Source of the DNA: Caenorhabditis elegans
Lineage: Eukaryota > Nematoda > Chromadorea > Rhabditida > Rhabditidae
Assembly (NCBI RefSeq): GCF_000002985.6
Contig: NC_003282.8
Span: 3,968,001 to 4,032,000 of the forward strand
Reading direction: 5' to 3'
DNA length: 64,000 bases
The stretch's first letter is position 1. Every line of letters begins with the position of its first letter. Shown piece after piece: positions 24,101-36,100 of this stretch. The position numbers were made by a program, and so were the translations under genes. The notes beneath the pieces were generated by a model. It ran no database searches. It was given only the letters and a program-made list of their open reading frames with translations, and was not told the DNA's origin.

Positions 24101-27100
24101 CATGTATCATGTTCGTAAATGATAATATCTCCGCACCAAAATTTGATCGAAGAATCACAGTGGATTGCAACGTCAAAGTGAATAGGGTCGCCGTGAATTA
24201 GTGAGCATAGAAAAGTTAGGAAGAGGATGGGGAAGAGCATACTTTGTGTGAAGGAATATACCAATAGTGGAAATTATATATTGAAGACAATGCTGAAAGG
24301 GTAGCCGATAGATGGGAACGGTGGAAGTTCTCATGGAGATTCTGGGAAGATTAAGGCCCACAAAGAGTTGCACACCGAATCGGCCCACGGCTTTTAAATA
24401 GAGGTCAGCCATTGGTCCACCTCAAGCTATGAGGCTGGCTTTCGGCCGTTTCTTGATGACAAACTTTGTTTCGTTCAAAATCAAAATCAGACGTTACAGA
24501 GCATTTTGTCGATTTTTGTAAAACTCCCCAAATTTTTCTAACAACTTTTTCGTGTTTTTTGTGCGCCATTTTGGGTGCAGTGGGGCGATGGGACAACCTG
24601 ACACCACGTAAAAGTCAAGTCTCGGCTCAAAAATAAAAAAAAACAGTTTTTTTTTCACACATATGTATTTTTGTTCTATGTTTAAATACATTCACCTGGT
24701 CGTCTTATTTCGTCAGCTTCAATGCCGAACTTTACGTGTTGCCTGAAATCTACGACCTTTTACGATCTTATATAAAAAAATTTTATAACTCACACTCCGG
24801 ACACACTGACATCTGTAGATTGGGAAGACTTGGTGCAATACAATTTCCCGTCCGTAGAACAATCATGAATCAATGAGTAAATGAACTCGTATTCCTAAAA
24901 TGTGAAAGTTTGAGATTTCATGTAGGCATTAAAATGCCTGCCTGTCTGTCCGTAACGCTGCCTCTATCCACAACCCGCGCCTCATAATTTTGATTTTTGT
25001 TAAATTGATAGGAATTAGAAAATAAGAAGTTTGTAAATTCACCTAAAAAAGCAAAAAAGAGACCAAAGGCCGGCATATTTTAGGCAGGCGTGAGGCCTTC
25101 AAACGGCGCCAAAAATACGTACAGACGTGGGGGCGTCTCCACTAGGGTACACGGTGTAGTTGGACCTCTGCCAATTCTCCGACGAACAAAAATATTCTCG
25201 AGCCAATAAGTCGTGTCTATATGTATTTGGTATAAATGAAGCTTCATTTTTGGTATTACTCACCCTAGAATGGTCGTATCCTCTTCATGTAGTTGGAGTG
25301 TAGCACATCACTTTTTATAGGGAATATTGCAGTGAATTTTAACTTCTATGTAAACCGGGTCGGAGTAGACTAGGGAACATAGAATAGTTAGGAGAAGAGT
25401 GGGGAGAAGCATATTGTGAAGTTGTAGCTACGAAAACGTTATTATATCAGATAACACTGCTGAAAGGGGCAAGCCGATTGATGGGAACAAGGAAAATTCT
25501 CATGCGGCTGGTGTGAATATTGGAGGAAAATCACGGGGAAACTATTAGCGTCAAAGGAGTTACGGAGAAAGACGCCTGTTCCTATCGGGAAGAATTAATG
25601 GGGTTATTCATGTTTGTCGAAAAATGTATTCTTTTCTTTTTTTTTTTCATTTTTCTACATCGGCCACCACCTCACTTTACATGCTGCCAAACCGCCAAAA
25701 GAAAAACTTTTTAGAAGTTTCATTACGAAATTTGTTCATTATAGCTCATTTTGGGTCTATACGTTCAAAATCGTCCGAACCGTTAGTCCTCCTTTAAGAT
25801 ACCTGTTGGCATTTTCAACATCACATGAATAACCCCATAACAGAGAATATAACAAATAGTTTATTAAGTTGCTCGAAGATAATTTATGGATTAGAGCACA
25901 TAAACTGTTCTCCATTATCGGCGGCTTCGATATCAAATCTCACGGATTGTCTGAAGCAATTTACTCTCTCTGATGTGCTAGCCGTGAACACTTACTCCAT
26001 AGCTACAGGAACATCGGTTGTGCTGGAAGGCTTCAAGCAACGGATCTTTCCGTCAGTGGTGCAGTTGTGATTGAGTACGTAAGCGAACTCGTATTCCTGA
26101 AATTGGTTACAAAAATTAACAGTTGCGATTCTCTAGCTTACATTTGAAAAATCTCCTCCAGGAGTTACTGTGAAGGTGTAGTTCTTGTGATGCTCGGTAG
26201 CACAGAAATCAATTTGAGGAAGCACATCATGACTGCTGAAAGTGTTCAGAAACCGTCACTAAGTTCTCGACTCACACGAAAAAATCCTTCTCGAGAACGT
26301 AAAGATCTCCACACCAGCGGCTAAAAGATAAATCACAGTGAATCGTGATATCAAAGTAGATGGGGTCCGAGGTTGCTAGAGAGCATAGGAAGGTTAGGAG
26401 AAGGGTGGGGAGGATCATTTGGAATATTTTGGAGTAGTTTTGGATGCTGGTTATAACGGTAGCCGGTAGAAAATGATGAAAGGTAGGCCGAATGCTGGGA
26501 GAGAAGGAGATTCTCATGGAGATGATGAGAAGCTTGCGCTCATGCAGTTTGGTAGCGCGTGCATTAAAGCATGCTACATTAAACCGGCTTCACGGCCTGG
26601 GCTTAGGCTTAGGCAGGCTTAGGCTCAGGTTTAGGCTCAGGATTAGGCATACGCTTAGACTTAGGTTTAGGCTCAGGTTTAGACTTAGGCTTGAGCTGCT
26701 CCTGGACTTACGCAAAATTAAAGCTCAAAATCCTGTACACAATCATATAATTAGATTGGTGCAACACTTTTCATTTCTCCTCAAAAACCACACGATAGTT
26801 TTTGTTTTACATCACAGTCACCCTTGTAGGCTTTTACTTGAAAGTTTTTTGCACATGGTGATTTTTATTCCATAACATAATTCATTTATTTGGTAAAACA
26901 TTCAATGTCGTTTCGCAGGAGGAGGACACTGTCCCAACTTTCCATGTTGATAGACTTCAATGCGGAACGTCACGTTTTGCCTGGGAAATTTCAATAGCAT
27001 TAGTTATGAATAGAACCCCACAAACTAAACTTACAATCCATTTATAAGAGTTTGAAATGGTTTTGCACGTGTCTGACAATACCATTTATTGTCAGTGGAG

Positions 27101-30100
27101 CAATCATGGCTGAGGAAACAGTTAAATTCGTAGTGCTGTAAATGTACATAGTATTATTGAACATGGTACTACTTGGATATGACTTACAAACGTAGGGAAG
27201 TCACCGTTTGGATTGAAGACGTAGTGGAGCTTGCCTTCATCTCCTGTCACGCAGAACCGGTCAAACTTAAGGATGTCGTTTTTACTGGAATGAAGAAGAT
27301 AGTTACATTAAACCTTAAACCTTCAACATGCCACAAACCCGAGTTTGCTGTCTTCCTCGATAATGTAGATTTGACCGCACCAGCGAGGATGAGGAAGGGG
27401 GCAGTGAATGAGAGCGGTGATCGAAATAGGGTCCATGTTAGCTTGGGAACACAATAGGGTTAGGAAAAGAGCAAGAAAAAGCATTTGGCTTTACAATGTG
27501 AAGAAGTGGGAGCCGCCGGTTTTGAAAGACTGTCATCAAAGGGGAGCCGATTGAAGGGAAAGTGGAAATATTCTCAAAAGCGAAATGGGAAAGTATTTCT
27601 CGTTCACGTCAATTTAGTTTACATCCGTGAATCTGTAAGGTTTCAGGCCGGTTTGCTAAGGTTTAGTCTTAGGCCTCGTCTAAGACTTAGGTTTAGGCTT
27701 ACTCTTAGGCCAAGGCTTAGGCTTAGACTTAGGTTTAGGCTAAAGCGCAGGCTTAGGCTTTGGCTTTGGCTTGGCGTCAGTGGCGAGCGTTAGCTATTTA
27801 GGCTTAGGGTTTTCCGGTCTTTTTGATTTTTGAGGGGGTTCCTGTTGGCCGATCAACGCGAATTTTTACGGAGAGACGTATAGTTCGCCATTAGGCTTAG
27901 GCTTAGGCTTAGGCCTAGGCTTAGGTTTAGACTTCGGCTGAGGTTTAGGCTTAGGCTTAAGCTCAGGCTGATTCTCAGGTGTAAGCTTAGGCTTAGGCTT
28001 AGACTTACCACGCTGGTCTTTTACAATCTTGCACAAATTAAAACTATTTATTCGGATAGAAATTGGCATTCAAGACAATCAGAATTTGACTCAACAACAT
28101 TTAGTGATAAATTACAGATTTTATCCTTTTATGTATATTTTTTTCGGTAGAAAATTTCAGAACTTGCTAGTTCCAAAAATTTTTCATAGGGTAGGTTCAG
28201 GCTAACAACGCTGGTCTCTTATAGGTTTTTTACACAAATTAAAATTATTTATTCGTATGGAAATTGACATTTAAAACAATCAGAATTTGACTCAACAAAA
28301 TTTAAAATTCGAATGATATAAAAAATCCCTGATTCGGATAACCACAGCGACGTGGATAGTCTGGTCTTGCATTGATGTCGAACTTGACAAATTGTCTGAA
28401 ACACAACTATCAACAAGGTTCTAATTTTAAAGCGTTAAACTCACTCTCCCGATGCGTTGACATCAGTTGTTTTATTAGGGTGCACACATTTTTCTTCGCC
28501 GTCGGAAGTACAATTATGATTGAGTACGTAAGAAAACTCGTAGTTCTTAAAAATTAATAGCGTCGTGTGGAAACGATTCGGCATGACTTACCGGCGTAGG
28601 GAAGTCTCCACCAGGAGTTTTCGTCTCGTTGTGATGAAGGGAGCTTTTTGTCGTACAAAAATGTTTTTCTATCTGCACATCGTGTCTATAATAGTCAATT
28701 TGTTTTTGTCGATTATTCACACTTACCCCGTCGTCGGATGATCTTCTTCGTAGACATAGAGCACAGCACACCAGTTGATGTTAGGAATTTCGCACTTAAT
28801 GTTAACCTCAAAATGAACAGGATCTGAGCTGGCCAGGTGGCAGAGGAGGGTTAGGAAGAGGGTGAGCAAGAGAAGTTAGAGCTGGTTTTATAAGTGGCGA
28901 TTGATGGGAAAGAGTGAGGTTGAAAGAGAGCCGATGCATGGGAAGAAAGAAGGTTCACATTGATAGATGGGAACGATGAGGCAAGAGAATATTGGCTAGA
29001 CGCGTTGGTATTGTGAACGTATACAACTTTTTGGCATAATTCATGTAGTTTTTCATAGATTTTTCTTTAAAAAATATGAACAGTAGGTTTTTTTGACATT
29101 TGAAATCGATTGACATAAACACATTGCAATAATAATATCAGAAGTTTTGATTCAGAACGTGATAAAACTCAAAAATTTAGGGATGGGAGTTCTATAGAAG
29201 TTGCACTCACTGTATCATGCGATATGAAAAAATGCGCACACTTGAGCAAACGGTCCTCTGTCTTTTGTTTTAGGATTTCATACCTTAAAGGTTGTAGCGT
29301 CGAAATTTATTTTTATTGCGTTATTAGACTCAAAATTGCCTGAAATCCCGAATATCGTAATGAAACTTCTTGAAAATATCTCAAAAAAAGTTATGACGGC
29401 TCAAAAATAACCAAAAATAGTTAAAATTTGACCGACTTGTCAAGCGGGCTGGAAAGTATCTTTTTTGAAATCACGGTCCAATAAGTTGATTCTCTTGAGT
29501 TTTCAACTTGATTTAAATGCATTTAAGGTCGATGGATCAACAGATTTGATAAAATTTGGTAACTTCTGGTCCTCCATTGATTTTAAAGTTGGTAAAACAA
29601 GATAATTAACATGCATATATGGTCACAATTAGACGGTGATTTCAAAAAAGTTTTCCAAAAAAGTTTCTAGCCGCTTGACAAGTCGGTCAAATTTTAACTA
29701 TTTGTGGTTATTTTTTGAGCCGTCATAACTTTTTTTTCGAGAAGTTTTCAAGAAGCTTCATTACGAAACTCGGCGTTTTCAGACAATTTCGAGTCTGATT
29801 TCTCCATATAGCATTGAAAAATGTCTTTTTTTTTGCGACTTTGTCGGTCAAATTTCAAATTTCAACTAATTTTAGGTCATTTTTGAGCCGCAATAACCTT
29901 TTGAGAAGTTTTCAAAAAGTTTCATTATGAAATTCGGGATTTTCAGACAATTTTAAATTTATAAACCACCTTTAATACTTCTTGCTTCTAAAGGTACCTA
30001 GAATTCATAAAATGCATTCAAAGTTTATTCAAATATATCGTTTACAAAACAATTATCTCCTTTGCACAGGGTCTGCACACTCTTTCACCTCTCCTTGCTG

Positions 30101-33100
30101 ATAGGCCTCAATGTTGAATTTCACGTCTCGCCTGAAAATAAGACTTTAACCAGGAAATTTAGAATTCTATAACTTACTCTCCAAATACACTAACATCCAC
30201 AGTATGTGGTGACTTTACACAACGAATCTCGCCGTCAACGGTGCAATTGTGATTCAGGATGTAGGCGAACTCGTAGTCGTGAGAGTTTTAGTAATTTGAG
30301 CTAACTTACTAGACTTACTAGACTCATGTCCCCTCTTGGGTGCGCTGAAAATTTGATTTGTTTCTTGTACTCGGAGCTGCAGAATTTCTGGGTGTCAACT
30401 GCGTCATGGGTTGGGCTGCTGGAAAGTTTTTGTTTTAATGATTTGCTTTTAGAACTATAAAACTCACAAGTCCTCCTCATAAACGTACAGCGTACCACAC
30501 CAGTGCTTGATTGCCGGGTCGCAATGCATAAAGACCTCAAAATGAACTGGGTCGGAGCAGCAAATGGAAGCTAAGAAAAGTGGAATTAGAAATCGTAGGA
30601 AATTCATCGCTCTAGGCATATGGGAATTAAAAAAATAGCTCGGGAGCTTGGTATAAAAGGTGTAAAATTCTTCAAAAAGACCGCTTGCGGTGGGAAACGG
30701 GAAGGTTCTCATGATATCAAATTTTGCAATTTTCAGTTCGACGACTTCTCTTTGAGGGCCGAAGACAGCCTGATTGTCTACAATGGAGCAACACCATCGG
30801 CGACAGTTTTGGCGTCGTGAGTTTCATTTTTTTCGTTTTTTATTGATTTTATACTAAATCCTTCATTACTAAAAAGTTAAATTTTCAGATTCTCGGGGAA
30901 CCTCACCACGAAAAAATACATCACCTCTTCTACCAACATCGTCTACATCTACATGATGACTCGCACCACCTCCAGCTCCCGTGGATTCTCAATTTCCTAC
31001 AAACGAGGTTGCGATCTTTCTATGACAGATCCCCACGGAGAAATTATCTCCCCGGGGTACCTGGCAACTGAGTACCCGAACGATGTCACTTGCACCTTCA
31101 CCATTGAGATTGAGAATTTGAAAGCTGACCGAAGCTTGAGCATCATCCCAAATCGATTCGACGTCGCTGATGATGACTCTGTGAGGATCTTCGAGAATTT
31201 GGTAAAAGGGAAGGCTCTTCACGAGAGTGATGGATTTACGGCAAAGTCGAAACCGGAGAAGCAGATTGATTCAGAGGCAAATCGGCTGCAGATGGTGTTC
31301 AAGTCAAGCGCATCGAGACAGGCTATGGGATTCAACTTCAGTTATTCTATTGGTTAGTTTTCAAATGCTAAACTGGCTTCTTTTTAATGGATGACTTTCA
31401 GATTGCCCAGCTTTCCCAACAGTTCCGATGGTTACTCTGTCCACCAAGCAAAGATCTGTGAACACCAAGGTCACTGTGGAATGCCCTATTGGATTTGAGT
31501 TTGCCTCTGGAGAAGGTGTCTCAAAAACAGTTGAGTGTTTGATTGGAGGTACTTGGTCGCAATCTCAGATTTCTACTTGTCAGCGTAAGTTTCAAAGTAA
31601 AAAAGCTCAAAATCCAACTTACTTTCAGCAATCTACTGCGGCGCGGTTCCACAAATCGCCAATGGATTCGTCGACTCTGCCACGAACGTGTCGTTTGGCG
31701 GTCAGGTCAAGTACTCCTGCCACAAGGGTTTCTTCTTCGCCTCCGGAAAGGATGTCGAAACTGTATACTGCGGAGAACTAGGCAAGTGGGGAATCCCACC
31801 GGCTTGCAAGGCGGCCACGTGCCAACCTCTCGCCCAGTTCAGCAATGGAGATCGTCGTCTTGAGTTCGGAGATGGCACCGGGTACGGTAGTGTGTTCCGC
31901 TTTGATTGCCACTCCGGGTACCGGAGAGAAGGAGTTGAGAGCTCGCTGTGCAAATCCGATGGGACATGGTCTTCAAAGCAACCCAACTGTACAAGTGAGT
32001 TTTCAAGATTTTTTTGGATTTCTGGAATTTTCAACATTTTCAACATTTTCAGAAGTCGCCTGCACCCACCTCCCAGAAGTTGCGAATGCTAAAATAGAGG
32101 TTCCGGATAGATTTTTGTTTGGTGACGTGGCCCGAGTGGTCTGCAACTCTGGCTTCACTATCGACGGACCTGAAGAGATCCGCTGCTTGGCCAACCAGAC
32201 GGTGTCCTCCACGCCGAAATGTATTGACATTGACGAGTGCTCGTCCGGAGTGAGTCAGTGTCAATCTCTCGGCACCCAGTGTGTGAACCTTCCTGGATCC
32301 TACATGTGTCAATGTCTAGATGGGTATCAACCGCAATTGAGTAAGCCAGCTATTATCTATGTATATTGTTTTCTTTACGATTCTTTTTAGTGTGCCTTGA
32401 ATCTAATCCAATCGATGCTCGATCCTCTTCAAAGTGGTGCGTGGATTCCAAAAATGTGGGAAAAGATCGAAAGTATCCCACGAAAGTGGTAAAGTTCGCG
32501 ATTCCGATGATCGTTGAGCAAATCAAATTCGCCAATGTTCGCAACGGAAAAATCACGAAAATCAGTATCAAGTACTCGGAAACTGACAAAACCCGTACCA
32601 AAAAGCTTATCATCGACAACGAATCTATACTCGATGTGGATGAGGACAACATCGCAACACTTCCAATGGCCATAGAAGTTCAGGTTCTAGAAATTGAGGT
32701 TGTCGGACTAGAAGGGTCTCCGTGTCTGGAAGTCGAGACACTGGGATGTCAGCGGACATCCTGCGCGGATATCAATGAATGCTTGAAGGATAATGGTCAT
32801 TGTGATCATCTGTGTATCAATACGCAGGGGAGTTATAAGGTAAGCTTGTATTCCTAGTCTTCCTCGTGATGGTCCATTTGGCCCATGTTCGCTCATGTCT
32901 AGTCTTTGCAAGAAATGGGAATGCTGTAACAGACCTTGGCACAGGTTTGGAGCTGACTTCCGATCGCAATCTGCTAGACCATAAAAAGTCTGTTCAAAAA
33001 TTTTCAATACATCTGACTAATATCGGCGAGGCTGAGCCAAAATTGTCCATATCTTGCAAAAGTCAAACATGAGCGGTCAAAGCTTGATCAGGAAAACACA

Positions 33101-36100
33101 GACGTTCCCAATCAAAATCTTTCCAGTGCGATTGCCGCAACGGCTACGACATCTTCACCGAGAACGGACAATCCGGCGTGAACGTCTCCACCGGAGAAAC
33201 CGGCAACAACATGAACGACTTCATCCGATTTAACAAATCATGCGTACCCCGACAGTGTTCCCATATCGGATCACCTGAAAATGGGCAGCTATTGTCAACT
33301 GCCGAACGATTCGAGTATCCGATGATTGTGCAATTCCAATGTGCCTTCGGGTACCAGATGATGGGGCCGGACTATATTCAGTGTCTGGCTGATGGAACTT
33401 GGAATGGTACAGAGCCGTTCTGTTTGTGTAAGTATTGAACTTTGTCAATTATCTAACTTTATGAACCTTGTTTCAGCCGCCACTTGCCAGGGAATCGAGG
33501 CTTCTTCTAAATCCGATGGGCTCACCGTAACTCCTAACAACTCTACAATCTCCTTCGGGCAGAATGTCACAATCTCTTGCTCCTTTCCAAACCGTCCTGG
33601 AAAACTATCATCTCCTCTTTCCAACTACCGTCAGTGCATTTTCGACCCACAAGATGATGGAAGAGACTACTGGCTGTCCGGCCCGGCTCCCGAGTGCTCA
33701 TTCATCGAGTGTCCGGCTCCACCAACCATGCCTGGCGCAGTATACAATGGGGATGTTACCGACAGGAAAATGGGGTCGACGCTGGAATTCACCTGCCGCC
33801 AACCTTACACCGTTGTCGGAAGATCGTCTGCTGGCGATCAGAACATCAAATGCTCCCCCGACGCCACCTGGGATCTAGGAGATCTGAGATGTGAGGGTCC
33901 GGTTTGTGTAGATCCAGGATACCCATATGATGGGCAAGTGGATCTAGAGTCTGTCGAAGAGGGAGCAATTGCCAAGTTCTCTTGTAAGAGACCAGGATTC
34001 GTGCCGTTCCCGTCGGACACCTTGCAGTGCACACTTGGAGCATCGTGTGTGCTCTCTGAGGATGTGGGTATTGTGTCTGGGTTCGTGCCGGATGGAGCGT
34101 TCGCCGATAATTCCGACTCAACAAATCTTGGATATGAGCCACATCACGCTAGGATGGGATCCTCAGGATGGTGTGGTGCCAAGGAAGACTTCATCTTCTT
34201 GAGCGTTGATTTACAGAGGTTAGTACTTATTTTGAACGAGCTTTTGAACAAGCTGAACGAGTTTTATTTCTTTTCAGAATCTACACCTTGACTACACTCC
34301 GGATCGCTGGAGTCGCCGGATCCGGTCATCTCAAGGGACACGTCACGAAATTCCAACTGTTCTACAAAACTGAAAACCAGCATACCCATAAGCCATATCC
34401 AGTAGAATTCGAGTCCCCCGCCGGGAATCACAACGCTATGCATCACTTCGATCTGAAGTTCCCACTCCGTGCTCGCTACATTTTGTTCGGAGTCACCGAG
34501 TACGAGGGCAACCCGTGCATGAAGTTCGATTTAATGGGATGCGTCGCGCCAGCTTCTCCGTCTCATGAACTGGACAGTCACCTTCAGATAGGGTGGAATG
34601 GTTCAGTGCCGCAATGTGTTGATATGGAGCCTCCGAAGTTTGAGAACTGCCCAGAGTCGGAGATCTTTGCCAAGGTTGATGAAAATGGACAGTTGAAGGC
34701 TGTCGAGTTTGAGGAACCAGCTGCAAGTGATAATAGTGGAAAGGTAGCAAATTTCAGATAGTAGTATCATTTTATCTCAAACTTTCAGATCGCCTACACC
34801 CAGATTGAGCCCCTCGGAATGCGAACTGGCCTAATGATCACAGAGGATATGGATGTCACCTACACCGCATTCGACTCTGCTGGAAACACTGCAGTTTGTG
34901 TTCTGAAAATCCGCATTCCAGATACCCAGCCACCTGTCATGAAATGTCCGGACTCGTACACCATCCCTGTTGGAAACTCCACGAAGCACGTGATCTTCGA
35001 CATGACCACTGTAGATATGGTACTTCATGACACCTCCAACGTGTCCGACGTGACCTTCACACCATCTGAGGCTACACTGAAGATCGGAGAGTTTGAGGAG
35101 GTGACGGCGCAGGCGGAGGATGAGAATGGAAATCGGAACAGCTGCAAGTTCCAGGTCGCGTATGCACGTAAGTCTCAATTTGTCTGGATTGTCTTCAGAT
35201 CCTAGTTTTTTTTCAGCTGAAGCATGCTCCCCGGCATCCTTGGCCTCTTCGAATCAAATTGTCAAGAACTGCGTTCACGAGGAAGGGGCAGTGGTGTGCA
35301 GTGTGTATTGCGCTCAAGGATATCGATTTGTGGATCCAGACCAGATTACGCAGAACTTTGTGTGCAAGGATGGAAGATGGTCGCCAAGGAATAATGCGCC
35401 AGCTTGTGTGCCAATTCGTAAGATTTTTTTCTCTTTTATCATTTTGACAATCCCAAAACTCAAAAACCCCAAAAATTTAGCAAAAGACCCTGCTGGCTTC
35501 CACGTCAACGTTGGTATTAGCTACCCAGTATCCTCGCCAGTACCGAATCATTGCTTAAAGGGTTACGCTGAGCTTGCTGCAAAAGAATTCGACAATCTTG
35601 ACAAGGTACTCAGCTCTAGATGCTCTTCCTCTGTAGAAGTTCACGTGAAACTTTTGAAACTAGACTTTAGCAACCAAAACGGAGTGCTCACTGGAAACTA
35701 TACTATCCAAGTGCTCCCCACCGAGCAGCAGAGTGTATTCTATGATCTGTGCGGGTTGACACTTCGAACTATCTTCGATCTGAATATTCCTGGAGCGAAT
35801 CAGCCGATTCAAGCGCTACTCAGTTTGTCGGGAGAGGCGATTGCTTCGCAGACTGCTGGATGTCCTAGCATAACCGCCAAGGCTTCAAGTGTAGTGCAAG
35901 GTTTTGCTTGTGCCACTGGAGAAGTTTTAAGGCAAGAGGCGAAGGATCGACTTCCAGAGTGCAGTAAGTTATTTTTTCTATGTCTCAGATCCTGAAAATC
36001 CCAAAAAATTATTTCAGTGGCGTGTCCAAGCGGTTCAGTCAACATCAACAACACTTGCATGCTCTGCCCACGAGGATCCTACCAAGACGAATCCGGTGAA

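Noticed and set aside
26492..26875. LRLRLR- and PKPKPK-type translations over telomere-like tracts (also 23210, 27485, 27866)
   Set aside because: They are translations of TTAGGC/GCCTAA repeats, not proteins.
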